A DNA stretch of 64,000 nt from Phycisphaerae bacterium. Lineage in GTDB: Bacteria > Planctomycetota > Phycisphaerae > UBA1845 > UTPLA1. The stretch lies in the NCBI GenBank assembly GCA_023150615.1, contig JAKLKO010000006.1, positions 62,001 to 126,000 on the forward strand. Direction: 5' to 3'. Below, in pieces: positions 42,380 to 51,199 of this stretch (position 1 is the first letter of the stretch; the number at the start of each line of letters is the position of its first letter). The notes beneath the pieces were generated by a model, which saw only the letters and a program-made list of their open reading frames with translations, had not been told where the DNA came from and ran no database searches. The position numbers and the translations under genes were made by a program.

Positions 42380-45313
42380 TCACCCGAGGTCGGCCAGGTG
42401 CTGGCGGAGATCGGCGACCTGGCGCTCGAGTTCCGCCTCGCGCTGCCGCGCGCGCTCGACAACGTCCGGCGCTGCGCGCGAGGTGAATGATTCGTTCGCG
42501 AGCCGCTCGCGCTCGCGGTCGAGCGCCTCGCGCTTCGCCTCCAGTTGCGATGCCAGGCGCGCGCGCTCGGCCGCGAGGTCCACGAGTTCGCCGACCGGCA
42601 CGAACACCTGCGCCGCCTCATGCACCGAGGTCATGGACCCCGCGGGTTTCGCGGCATTGGGGCCGAAATCCAGCCGGTCGCAGCCCGCAAGCAACTGCAC
42701 GAACGAACCCTGCGTCGCGAGCAGCTCGCAGCAGCGCCGCCCGCCGCGCACGACCGCCGCCGGGAGTGTCCGCAGCGCCGGCTGCCCGGCCCGCAGCGCG
42801 TTGACGCGCGTGCGGATGTCGCGGATTGCACGGATGATGACCTTGAGGATCTCGACGTCGGACTCGACCGCATCGTCACGCCACGCCGGTTCGCGCTCTG
42901 GCCAGCGCGCCGTCGCGAGCATCGGCTCGGCGTCGTGCGGCGTTTCGATGCCGCGCCGCGGCGCGACGGCGAGCGCTTCCCAGATCGCCTCGGTCACGAA
43001 CGGCACGAGCGGATGCAGCAGGCGCAGCAGCCGGTCCAGGCCGTGCGCCAGGACCTGCCGGGCGATCCGCGCCGAGTCGCCTCCGGCGCGCAGGCGCGGC
43101 TTGATCATCTCGACGTACCAGTCGCAGTAGTCGTTCCACATGAACTGGTAGAGCGCCTGCGCGGCGTCGCTGAAGTGGTATCCGTCGAGCGCGTCGCTGA
43201 CGGACGCAACGCACGCGCTAAGGCGAGAGAGGATCCAACGGTCCTCGAGCGCGAGTGCGGCGCGTTCAATCGGCGCGAACGCGGCGTCTCCGAGACTCGG
43301 GATGACGAAGCCGGTCGAGACCTGCCAGAGCTTGTTGCAGAAGTTGCGTCCCTTCTCGAAGCGCTCCGACGTGTTGACGGTTCGACCGTCGGGCAACTTC
43401 GTCGGCTTGACCGGGACGCGGATGTCCTGCGTCTCGGTCGCCGACTCGGCAAGCGTGTAGCGCAGTGCGTCCGCGCCGTAGGCGTCGATGATGTCGACCG
43501 GATCGACGCCGTTGCCGAGCGACTTGCTCATCTTGCGGCCGTGACCGTCCTGGATGACGGCGTGGATCACGACGTCGCGAAACGGGACATCGCCGACATT
43601 GTAGAGTCCTGTAATCACCATCCGTGCCACCCAGAGCGTGATGATCTCGCGCGCCGTCGAGAGCACCGACGTGGGGTAGTAGTACGCCAGGAGCGTGGGG
43701 TCGGCCTCGGGCCAGCCGAGCGTCGAATGCGGCCAAAGGGCCGAGGAAAACCACGTATCGAGCACGTCGGAATCTTGCGTAAATCCCGCGGGCTCAGCGA
43801 CTTGCCGGAAGCGGTCTTCGAATTCCGGCCGCGGACAGTAGCACGTCCGTACTGCCGCCGGGTCGTCGCCAAACCGCTGTTCAGCCACCTGGCCGGCGCG
43901 GACCAGCTCCGCAAGCGGTGGTCCGGGAGACGGGGCGCGCGCATCGCCTGATGACGCCGCGCGACTCCACACCGGGATCCGATGTCCCCACCAGAGTTGG
44001 CGACTGATGCACCAGTCGCGCTTCTCGCCGAGCCAGTCAAGATACGTCTTGGCGTAGCGCTCCGGATGGAACCGCACGCGCCCCTCGTTGACCGCGTCGA
44101 TCGCGAGCTGCGCCAGGCCCGGCCGGCCGTGCAGCCCCGGGATCCGCGCCGCGTGCTCCGGCGACAGGTCGCCCATGCGGACGAACCACTGATCGGAGAG
44201 GTACGGCTGGATCGGCACCTTGCTGCGATCCGAATGACCGACGTCGGTCTCGTAGTCCTCGACGCGCTCGAGCAGGCCCTCCGCGTCAAGATCGGCGACG
44301 ACCTTTTTCCGCGCATCCTCGAGCTTGAGCCCCTGATGCGCGCCGCCGTTCTCGTTGATGCGCCCGTCTGGCGTCATGATGTTGAGCATGGGCAGGTTAT
44401 TGCGGAGCGCGCACTGGTAGTCGTTCGGGTCGTGCGCGGGCGTCACCTTCACGCAGCCCGTGCCGAACTCGCGCTTCACCAGCAACCCGTCGCCGATGAT
44501 GGGGATCGTCCGGCCGGTCAGCGGCAGGTGCACGCTCCGCCCGATGAGCGGCGCGTAGCGCGGATCCTCCGGGTGCACGGCGACGGCGGTGTCGCCGAGC
44601 ATCGTCTCGGGTCGTGTCGTGGCGACGACGAGGTACGCGATGCGACGATCGCCGCTCTCGCCCGAGAGCGTGGCCGGTTCGGTCAGCGGATAGCGCACGT
44701 GCCACAGGTGCCCCTTGACCGTTTCGTGATAGACCTCGTCGTCGGCGACGGCGGTCTGGAGCTGTGTGTCCCAGTTGACGAGTCGCTTGCCGCGGTAGAT
44801 CAGGCCGTCGCGGAAGAGCTTGAAGAACGTCTCGCGCACGGCCCGGGCGCACCAGTCGTCCAGCGTGAAGCGCAGGCGCGTCCAGTCGCACGAGCAGCCC
44901 ATTAGTTGAAGCTGTTCGAGGATCCGGCCGCCGAATCGCTCCTTCCACTCCCAGATGCGGCGGACCAGCTCGTCGCGGCCGAGATCGTGCCGCGTCTTCT
45001 TTTCCGCCTTCATGATCTCCTTCTCGACCGTCGCCTGCGTGGCGATGCCGGCGTGATCGGTTCCGGGCAGCCAGAGCGTGTTGAAGCCGTCCATGCGTTT
45101 GCGGCGCGTTAGGATGTCCTGGAGCGTGTTGTTGAGCGCGTGTCCGAGGTGCAGCGCACCGGTCACGTTGGGCGGCGGGATGACCATGACGAAGCGGCGG
45201 TCGCGCGGGCGGTCGTCGGGCGTCGCGCGGAACGCGTTGGCGTCCAGCCACTTGCGATAGATGCGCGATTCGGTTTCGCGCGGGTTGTAGGACTTGGAGG
45301 GGCCGTCGCTCAT
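42380..45313 (-). CDS. valS: Valyl-tRNA synthetase
   Basis: A 977-residue class I aminoacyl-tRNA synthetase that charges tRNA-Val. It has the HIGH signature as PPPNVTGALHLGHALN near residue 50 and the KMSKS signature as GRKMSKSLGN near residue 596. Between them lies the CP1 editing domain (VVATTRPETMLGD, GTGCVKVTPAHDPNDY). The anticodon-binding domain and a C-terminal coiled coil (AAERARLASQLEAKREALDR) complete the protein, which excludes IleRS and LeuRS. Length is normal. The ATG sits only 9 bases from a promoter -10, so the transcript is nearly leaderless. Confidence 0.95.
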   Translation of the reverse strand: MSDGPSKSYNPRETESRIYRKWLDANAFRATPDDRPRDRRFVMVIPPPNVTGALHLGHALNNTLQDILTRRKRMDGFNTLWLPGTDHAGIATQATVEKEIMKAEKKTRHDLGRDELVRRIWEWKERFGGRILEQLQLMGCSCDWTRLRFTLDDWCARAVRETFFKLFRDGLIYRGKRLVNWDTQLQTAVADDEVYHETVKGHLWHVRYPLTEPATLSGESGDRRIAYLVVATTRPETMLGDTAVAVHPEDPRYAPLIGRSVHLPLTGRTIPIIGDGLLVKREFGTGCVKVTPAHDPNDYQCALRNNLPMLNIMTPDGRINENGGAHQGLKLEDARKKVVADLDAEGLLERVEDYETDVGHSDRSKVPIQPYLSDQWFVRMGDLSPEHAARIPGLHGRPGLAQLAIDAVNEGRVRFHPERYAKTYLDWLGEKRDWCISRQLWWGHRIPVWSRAASSGDARAPSPGPPLAELVRAGQVAEQRFGDDPAAVRTCYCPRPEFEDRFRQVAEPAGFTQDSDVLDTWFSSALWPHSTLGWPEADPTLLAYYYPTSVLSTAREIITLWVARMVITGLYNVGDVPFRDVVIHAVIQDGHGRKMSKSLGNGVDPVDIIDAYGADALRYTLAESATETQDIRVPVKPTKLPDGRTVNTSERFEKGRNFCNKLWQVSTGFVIPSLGDAAFAPIERAALALEDRWILSRLSACVASVSDALDGYHFSDAAQALYQFMWNDYCDWYVEMIKPRLRAGGDSARIARQVLAHGLDRLLRLLHPLVPFVTEAIWEALAVAPRRGIETPHDAEPMLATARWPEREPAWRDDAVESDVEILKVIIRAIRDIRTRVNALRAGQPALRTLPAAVVRGGRRCCELLATQGSFVQLLAGCDRLDFGPNAAKPAGSMTSVHEAAQVFVPVGELVDLAAERARLASQLEAKREALDRERERLANESFTSRAAPDVVERARQREAELERQVADLRQHLADLG

Positions 45314-45322
45314 CGTTTCCCC

Positions 45323-45350
45323 ATTAGACGTGGATTCGCGAATTTGTCAA
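45323..45350 (-). promoter_or_regulatory. Promoter of valS with very short leader
   Basis: Read on the minus strand: perfect TTGACA (45345-45350), a 16-base spacer and TCTAAT (45323-45328, five of six). Nine bases (GGGGAAACG) separate the -10 from the ATG at 45313, leaving a leader of about two or three bases. No T-box or other leader structure can fit. Confidence 0.5.
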
Positions 45351-45381
45351 AACGGCGGCACGGGCGCGCGGATCGAAACCA

Positions 45382-45633
45382 TCAGGACGGCCTTGCGGCG
45401 ACGGCGCTCAGCGCGTCCATCGGCTGCGGGATGGCGGGTGCGGGAACATCGATCGGCCGTTCGCACTCGGGGCGGCGGCCGCTCGTGTTTCCGGTCAGCT
45501 CGTAACCGCATCCGATGCACAGAATCCCGCGCGGATCGAACGGGGGCTCGTGCGCGTGGCGGCACCAGACGACGCGTGTCCTCGCCCAGCGATCGCCGGC
45601 GCGCGGACCGCGGATGAGCGTGAATGCGAGCAC
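45382..45633 (-). CDS. Small protein with planctomycete-type zinc-ribbon motif, one Cys missing
   Basis: An 83-residue protein from a GTG start. Its core, GILCIGCGYELTGNTSG, corresponds to the C-x2-C-G-Y-D-L-x-G-N-x-S-G motif that recurs in planctomycete proteins and normally continues C-P-E-C-G. Here the second pair reads RRPECERP: the first Cys of that pair is Arg and the Gly is Glu, so only three of four ligands remain and metal binding is uncertain. A CRHAHE segment earlier might supply another ligand. The C-terminal 30 residues are low-complexity. It lies 34 bp after the LptD-like gene and may share its transcript. Function unknown. Confidence 0.55.
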   Translation of the reverse strand: MLAFTLIRGPRAGDRWARTRVVWCRHAHEPPFDPRGILCIGCGYELTGNTSGRRPECERPIDVPAPAIPQPMDALSAVAARPS

Positions 45634-45667
45634 CGGCGGTCGGATGAACGCGCCCGGCCCGGTCGTG

Positions 45668-48619
45668 CTACGGCCGGACGCCGATGGAATCGCCGACGCC
45701 GGTGAATCGCTTGGAGCCGAGACCGAGCTGCGGCGCGCCTTCGGGCCAGGCGCTGAAGCTGATGCCGATGTCGTCGGTCGGCTCGTCGAGGTCGAACGAG
45801 ATCGCGGTGTACCAGCGCGGCCAGCGGCGGATGTACGTGACCTGCGTCGAGTAGTTGCGATCGAGTTCGATGTCGTAGTACTCGCGGAAGGCGATCATGT
45901 GCTTGTCGCTCAGCCGGTAATTCGCGCCGAAGCCGATGAGGTTGCTGTCCGTGTCGTGGATGTAGCGCCAACCGAAGAAGTACGCCAGGCGCGGATCGCG
46001 CTCGATGTTCAGCGACAGCGCGCTGGTGCCGGCGTTGCCCCGACTGGTGTCGATGACGCCTTCGTAGATGAGGATCGTGCTGTCGCTGATCCGGTAAGAG
46101 AGCGTCGTCGCGAGGAAGTTCGAGCTGATGCTGTCCTCCGGCCGGGAGTAGATGAAGTTTCCGTGCGTGCGATCGCCGGGCCGGGCGTTCGAGAAGAACC
46201 CCGCCTCGACATCCCACGTGATCCAATCGACGGTTCGCCAGCGGCCGGGCCCGCCGCGCTTCGTCTGCCAGCGCTGACGCAGTCCGAGCGTGACGCCGCC
46301 GAAATCGTCGATCGTCTCGACCGATTGATCGAACGGCGGCAATTCGTTGCTATCGACGTTGGAGCCGGCCAGCCATAACCCGACGTCCGGTTTGGCGATG
46401 TAGCGCAGGCGGTGCAGGTCGAGCAGTTCGGACTCGACGTTGTCGTAGACGCGATGCAGATACATGTTGGCCCGCGCGCCGGCGCTGCCGAAGATGCGGC
46501 CTTCGCTACCACTTTTCTCCGGCAGGTCATCCCAGGCCGATGCGCGGCCCATCAGGTAGGGGGTGAGTTTGACGGGACCGAGCGACGGGAGCGGGAAGTT
46601 GACCTCCTGGCGCGTGTCGCCGCGGACGGTCGAGCCGGTCCTGTCGGTGTTGTCGTATCGGTCGGTGTCGAAGACGCGGCGGTTGTCGGGCTTGAAGCGC
46701 GTGACGCCGACGCGCGACTCGCTGTAGAGCGTGGCCCACTCGGTCAGCGGCTCGCCGATGAGCGAGAAGACGGCGTCGGGGAAGTGCTCGGTCTGCGTCA
46801 GCCAGTCCATCAGTCGCCAGTTGAACAGCGTCGAGAACTGCCAGTTGTCGCGGCGCTTGAGCAGCATGAGCAGCGTTTCCTGCTCCTTGCCGTTTTCCCA
46901 TTCATTCCGCTCGTAGGATTCGAGGTAGTTGTCGTCGCTGATGTAGGCCGCCTCGAGCGTGAGCTGCCAGTCCTGCGGCAGGTACTGCCGGTGACGCCAG
47001 AGCACGCGCCCGCGGTTCTCGGTGTCCGGCGTTCCACCCCGAATCGGTCCGAGGTCGTCCTCGCCGGTGTCGTGGATGTAGTAGCTCCGCAGCAGGCCGT
47101 AGTAGTCCTCGCGAACGTAGTCCATGTCGATTCCGACGCCCGGGCCGCGATCGGTGAAATAGTCGAGCTTGAGCGTCGCGTCGTAGCCCTCGGGCGTTTC
47201 GAGCCCGAGCAGGTTGAACATGTACCAGCGCGTCTCGAAGGTCGCCCCGAAATCACTGCTGTAGCCGAATTTCGCCCCGCGGAACGCCATCGTGTCCCGC
47301 GAGAAGTCGCCCTTGGCGAACGGCCAGTAGAGGATCGGAACGCCTTCCATCTCGAGCGTCGTGTTGTACGCGCGGTAGGTCCCGGCCTGCACGCCGATGA
47401 TCTCTCCGCGCTCGTTTCGCGGCGTGCGATCGGTCAGGTAGGCCGTCGTTGAGCCGAGTGCTATGTGCGGCGTGTGGAACTCGCTCGTCGTCAGCTTGGC
47501 GCGGCGCGCGACGTACTCGCTGCCCGAAAGCTGCCGCACCTGCTCGGCGCGGACGTAGATCGGCACGTCGCGGCCCGGCGCGATCGCGCTCATGACGACG
47601 TCGAGCAGGAGCGCCCGATCCGCCTCGAAGTCGTAATACAACTGCGACGCCCGAATCATCCGTGTGCCGCGCGTCAGGACCACGTCGCCTTCCAGGTACG
47701 CCGCCGTGACGAAATCGCGGGCCGCCTGCCGGTCGGTCTTTTCCGCCCCGGTCAGCGTCGGCTCGTCCTTCGCGGTCGGCGCGGGCTCGGCTTCCTGCGT
47801 TTCGGTACGTTGCGTCTCGTCGCGCGCGCCGCCGCCCATGCCCGGCATGGCCTCGTCGAACTGCGCCTTGGACAGAAAGAGCACGGCGGAATCCGCGCGC
47901 AATTCCATCGCGTCAGCGCTCGTGTCGCCGCCCTGTGAGACGCGCACGTCGCCGATCGCGATGACGACCCGCTGTCCCTCGACGATCTCCGACGAGAGCG
48001 ATCGTCCGCTGTAGTCGATGCGACGCGGCGCCCGCTGCGGAAGTCCCAGCCGGATGCGATCGGCCCGGCGCGGCTTGATCTGTAGCGGCTCGTCGCCGGG
48101 CTGCGTCGCAGGACCTTCGGTCTCGCCGCGCACGGTCCGGGCGCGCTGGTAGAGCGGACTCGACTCGTCCGACTGCTCCGCGCGGCCGGTGGCGTTCAGC
48201 CGCAGGTCGCCGAACGAGTTCAGCGTCACGAACAGCGCCGGACCGGTCTCCACGGTGCCGGCCGGCTGCACGACTTCGGCATCGTTCCAGAGGAAGACTT
48301 CGTATTCGTGATAGCGACGGTCGTTCCACATCCGCGGTCGGAACCAGACGACCGCATCGCGGCTCTTGAGCCGATAGCCGCCCATCTGCAGGACGAAATC
48401 GCCATAGACGCTGAGGATCGACGTGTCCTCTCGCTGCCAGGTGTAGGCGTAAGTCCCGCCGATTTCGACCGGCTCAGTGCCGATGCCCGCGGGCAGCAGG
48501 GGCCGGTCATCGACCGAATACTCCGAAGGCAGCGATGATTGCGCGGGCGCGACGGGCGGGAAGGCCGCCCAACCGGCGAGAATGCAGCAGAAGATGGCGA
48601 GGCGGCGTCGGTCGGCCAC
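45668..48619 (-). CDS. LptD-like outer-membrane lipopolysaccharide assembly protein
   Basis: A 983-residue exported protein with a signal peptide (AIFCCILAGWAAFPPVAPAQ). The N-terminal third contains OstA/LptA-like jellyroll strands (AAYLEGDVVLTRGTRMIRAS, ELRADSAVLFLSKAQ). The remainder, from about residue 400, is a beta-barrel with many short alternating strands and aromatic girdles, starting with VPILYWPFAKGDFSRDT and closing near the C-terminus with YSTQVTYIRRWPRWYTAISF. This is the LptD layout for inserting lipopolysaccharide in the outer leaflet. The two Cys pairs of E. coli LptD are not seen, so disulfide control would differ. A GTG start and a consensus promoter precede it. The presence of gmhA elsewhere in the window agrees with an LPS-type outer membrane. 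Confidence 0.75.
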   Translation of the reverse strand: MADRRRLAIFCCILAGWAAFPPVAPAQSSLPSEYSVDDRPLLPAGIGTEPVEIGGTYAYTWQREDTSILSVYGDFVLQMGGYRLKSRDAVVWFRPRMWNDRRYHEYEVFLWNDAEVVQPAGTVETGPALFVTLNSFGDLRLNATGRAEQSDESSPLYQRARTVRGETEGPATQPGDEPLQIKPRRADRIRLGLPQRAPRRIDYSGRSLSSEIVEGQRVVIAIGDVRVSQGGDTSADAMELRADSAVLFLSKAQFDEAMPGMGGGARDETQRTETQEAEPAPTAKDEPTLTGAEKTDRQAARDFVTAAYLEGDVVLTRGTRMIRASQLYYDFEADRALLLDVVMSAIAPGRDVPIYVRAEQVRQLSGSEYVARRAKLTTSEFHTPHIALGSTTAYLTDRTPRNERGEIIGVQAGTYRAYNTTLEMEGVPILYWPFAKGDFSRDTMAFRGAKFGYSSDFGATFETRWYMFNLLGLETPEGYDATLKLDYFTDRGPGVGIDMDYVREDYYGLLRSYYIHDTGEDDLGPIRGGTPDTENRGRVLWRHRQYLPQDWQLTLEAAYISDDNYLESYERNEWENGKEQETLLMLLKRRDNWQFSTLFNWRLMDWLTQTEHFPDAVFSLIGEPLTEWATLYSESRVGVTRFKPDNRRVFDTDRYDNTDRTGSTVRGDTRQEVNFPLPSLGPVKLTPYLMGRASAWDDLPEKSGSEGRIFGSAGARANMYLHRVYDNVESELLDLHRLRYIAKPDVGLWLAGSNVDSNELPPFDQSVETIDDFGGVTLGLRQRWQTKRGGPGRWRTVDWITWDVEAGFFSNARPGDRTHGNFIYSRPEDSISSNFLATTLSYRISDSTILIYEGVIDTSRGNAGTSALSLNIERDPRLAYFFGWRYIHDTDSNLIGFGANYRLSDKHMIAFREYYDIELDRNYSTQVTYIRRWPRWYTAISFDLDEPTDDIGISFSAWPEGAPQLGLGSKRFTGVGDSIGVRP

Positions 48620-48696
48620 GTTCTCAGCCGGGAAATCGGATTCGCGTCGGCCGCCGCACCGCGCCGTGCACGTGCGGACGCGTGTTATCTGCGGCG

Positions 48697-48725
48697 ATTA
48701 TGGAGCTTAGGAAAAGTCGCGTCAA
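48697..48725 (-). promoter_or_regulatory. Strong promoter of the LptD-like gene
   Basis: Read on the minus strand: TTGACG (48720-48725, five of six), an exact 17-base spacer, and CATAAT (48697-48702, five of six). It is among the best sigma70-type matches in the window. The transcript would start near 48690, giving a leader of about 70 bases. Confidence 0.6.
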
Positions 48726-49099
48726 ACGACTCGGCGGCACGTCCGTGGGTTCGAGTGGATACCATGCATGCCAGTCAGCGCCAAACGGGGCGGCAATGCG
48801 CACGGGAGCGGGACGCCCGGCGTCGGCGCCCAGCGGTCCCCTGATGGCCGGTGAAGTCCGCAGGTTGTGCCGATCGGCGGCGGAAGCTGCGGGCCGCAGT
48901 GCGCTGTGACGAGCCGGCGGCGACCGATGCGCGTCGGTGCATTCGACCGAATGGCCGATATCATAGGAAGTTACGAGCGCGGATGGCTCGTTCGGATCGG
49001 TCCGATGGGCTCGGGCGCGGGATGGCCCGTGGCAGGGGACGACGGGTCGTGAAGAGCTGCATTCGAGTGCGAGAGTTAAGCAGGGGGTGGCGCCGCGCG
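48726..49099. other. Intergenic stretch without recognisable gene
   Basis: Together with the promoter segment this makes a 480-base gap between the divergent LptD-like and SPOR-protein genes. I read both strands and saw no tRNA cloverleaf, terminator or credible small protein. A -10-like TATCAT (48959-48964) on the plus strand may belong to the exopolysaccharide cluster, but no matching -35 was found. Open frames here are Arg-rich and lack family-like features. Confidence 0.4.
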
Positions 49100-49891
49100 A
49101 TGCGCTCGCGGAAGAGGTTGCGCTCCGCATTGGTCAGCGTGCTGATCGGCGCGATTGCGACAACCGGATGCACGCAGTTGCCGCTGCACGCGCGCCAGCA
49201 ACTGATCGACGCGGACCGCGCGTATCGCACAAACGACACGGCCGGCGCGATCGCGAAGCTCGACGGCGTGCTGCGCGATTATCCGAACACGCCGGAGTCC
49301 GCCGAAGCGTATTACATCCGTGCGCTGTGTCACGCAAAAGCCGGCCGCACCGCCGAAGCGCGGAGCGACCTCGAGCGATGCCTGGGTCTTTCGGCGCGCG
49401 AGGACCTGAGCGCTCGCGCCGCCGCGACGCTTGGGGGACTGGAATATGACGCGGGGGACTACGAGGCGGCGATCGGGACGTTCGAGCGCGCCCTGCCGCA
49501 TCTGCCGGCCGCGCCGCCGACGGATCTCGTGATGCATCGCCACGGCATCGCTCTGCAAAGGCTGGGGCGGTGGAAGGACGCACGGGCGATTTTTGCTTCC
49601 CTGCTGGAGAGCTATCCCTCCAGCGAGGTCGCAGAGGATGCACGCCGCCGTTTTTCGTGGAAACAGCAGTATTTCTCGGTCCAATGCGGCGCGTTCGAGC
49701 GCGCTGCGTCGGCGGATGAATTGATACGAAAGCTATCGGGCACACTGGCCGATGCTTGGAAGGAGCCGGAAGCCCGCCACGGCCGGCCGTTGTACGTCGT
49801 GTACGCAGGGCAGTACCCGCGTTACGCGGATGCCCAGAACGGGCTTCGGCAGGTCCGAAAGATCGTGCCCGGGGCGTTCATCGTGCCGTAG
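49100..49891 (+). CDS. Exported TPR protein with C-terminal SPOR domain
   Basis: A 263-residue protein. A basic N-terminus (MRSRKRLR) leads into a hydrophobic stretch, SALVSVLIGAIATTGC, that ends in a lipobox-like Thr-Thr-Gly-Cys, so it is probably a lipoprotein. Residues 35-175 contain three to four TPR-like repeats (AYYIRALCHAKAGRTAEARS, LEYDAGDYEAAIGTFERALP, IALQRLGRWKDARAIF). The last 75 residues (YFSVQCGAFERAASADEL to LRQVRKIVPGAFIVP) match a SPOR domain, which binds peptidoglycan lacking stem peptides. It stands at the head of the exopolysaccharide cluster, 54 bp before wza, suggesting a role in anchoring the export machine to the cell wall (inference). Start ATG is chosen to begin just before the signal sequence. 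Confidence 0.7.
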   Translation: MRSRKRLRSALVSVLIGAIATTGCTQLPLHARQQLIDADRAYRTNDTAGAIAKLDGVLRDYPNTPESAEAYYIRALCHAKAGRTAEARSDLERCLGLSAREDLSARAAATLGGLEYDAGDYEAAIGTFERALPHLPAAPPTDLVMHRHGIALQRLGRWKDARAIFASLLESYPSSEVAEDARRRFSWKQQYFSVQCGAFERAASADELIRKLSGTLADAWKEPEARHGRPLYVVYAGQYPRYADAQNGLRQVRKIVPGAFIVP

Positions 49892-49945
49892 CGCGGTCGA
49901 TCGGGTGGTACACGGACGAGGTCCTGATCGACACGGGTGTCAAGG

Positions 49946-51145
49946 ATGACCGACAACCCCACTCGACTCTTCAATGCGCATCGGATGGCATTCGGCCGGC
50001 GCGCGATGGCGTCCCTCGCCGTCGCGGGCGTTCTCTGCGGCCCCGGCTGCGAGCGGCAAGGGCACATCATCCCCAACTCGGCCCCGGCCGAACCGCGCGA
50101 ATTGTTCCAGCCGTTCCGCGATGCGACGGCGCTGGCACCATCGCTGGTGGAGCGGCCGCCGTACCGCCTGAACGTCGCGGACGTGCTCGAGATCATCTAC
50201 CAGGTGAAGAACATCCCGACGCCGAAGGGCTATCGCCTCAAGATCGAGGACGAGATCGAGATCAAGTTCCCGTTTCAGAAGCAGTTCAACCAGAAGCTCG
50301 TCGTTCAGAGCGATGGCAAGGTGAACTGCCTGCTGATCGGCGCGCAGCAGGCGCAGAACCTGACGGCCGAGGAGGTCGAGGCGCAGCTCAAGGCCGCGTA
50401 CGCGCGCTACATCCGTGAGCCCGAGCTGACCGTCATCACAACCGCCGCGAACAAGAAGATCGATGAGTTGAAGAAGGCGATCACGACCGCGCCCCGCGGG
50501 CAGTCGCGCCTCATTCCGATCAAGCCTGACGGGACGATCGACCTGCCGTACGTGGGCGAAGTCATGGCCTACGGCAAGACGGTAAAGGAGCTGCGTTCCG
50601 AACTGAACCAGCGCTACATCGAGTCGGACCTGGAGGAAGTGGAAGTCACGGTGCAGACGCTGGAGTTCGCGCCGCGGAACGTCGCCGTGTTCGGCGAGGT
50701 CTTCGCGCCCGGCATGCAGCAGATGTTCACGCCGACAACGGTGGTCGGCGCGATCGCGACGGCCGGCGGCATGAACCCGCGGGCCGACACCCAGCACGTG
50801 CTGGTCGTCCGACGCAAGTTCCTGCCGATCCCGCAGGCCGTCATCGTCGACGTCTACGCGATGCTGAACGGCAAGAAGGCCGGTCCCGATGGTTTGATGC
50901 CCAACGGCGAGCAGTTCCGGTACGACTTCTGGCTCCAGGACGGCGACATCATCTACGTTCCGCCGACCGGCCTGGCGGTCGCGACCGACTGGATCGACCT
51001 GGTCTTCACACGCGGCGTCCGGCCGATTTTCCCGGTCACGGGCAACATCGGTCTCAACTTCGGATACGATATCTATAATGCGCCGTCCGCGTTTACGTCG
51101 CAGACGAAGGGACCGCCGCGGATCAATACGCAGATTGGACCGTAG
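49946..51145 (+). CDS. wza: Polysaccharide export outer-membrane protein (Wza type)
   Basis: A protein of about 399 residues. After a signal-like stretch ending in GVLCGPGC (possible lipid-anchored Cys) come two polysaccharide-export segments: YRLNVADVLEIIYQ with QSDGKVNCLLIGAQQAQNLT, then IPIKPDGTIDLPYVGEVMAYGKTVKELRSEL. An SLBB-like segment follows (VAVFGEVFAPGMQQM, TPTTVVGAIATAGGMNPRAD) and a C-terminal part beginning with DGDIIYVPPTGLAVATDWID. Between the two export segments is an insertion of about 30 residues. The start is ATG 49946 or the in-frame GTG three codons earlier. It would form the outer-membrane channel together with the Wzz-like protein downstream. Confidence 0.88.
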   Translation: MTDNPTRLFNAHRMAFGRRAMASLAVAGVLCGPGCERQGHIIPNSAPAEPRELFQPFRDATALAPSLVERPPYRLNVADVLEIIYQVKNIPTPKGYRLKIEDEIEIKFPFQKQFNQKLVVQSDGKVNCLLIGAQQAQNLTAEEVEAQLKAAYARYIREPELTVITTAANKKIDELKKAITTAPRGQSRLIPIKPDGTIDLPYVGEVMAYGKTVKELRSELNQRYIESDLEEVEVTVQTLEFAPRNVAVFGEVFAPGMQQMFTPTTVVGAIATAGGMNPRADTQHVLVVRRKFLPIPQAVIVDVYAMLNGKKAGPDGLMPNGEQFRYDFWLQDGDIIYVPPTGLAVATDWIDLVFTRGVRPIFPVTGNIGLNFGYDIYNAPSAFTSQTKGPPRINTQIGP

Positions 51146-51199
51146 CTCCGGCAGGGATGACCGGTCAGGATCGCCCAGGGTGCAAAGGACTGCTTCGCC

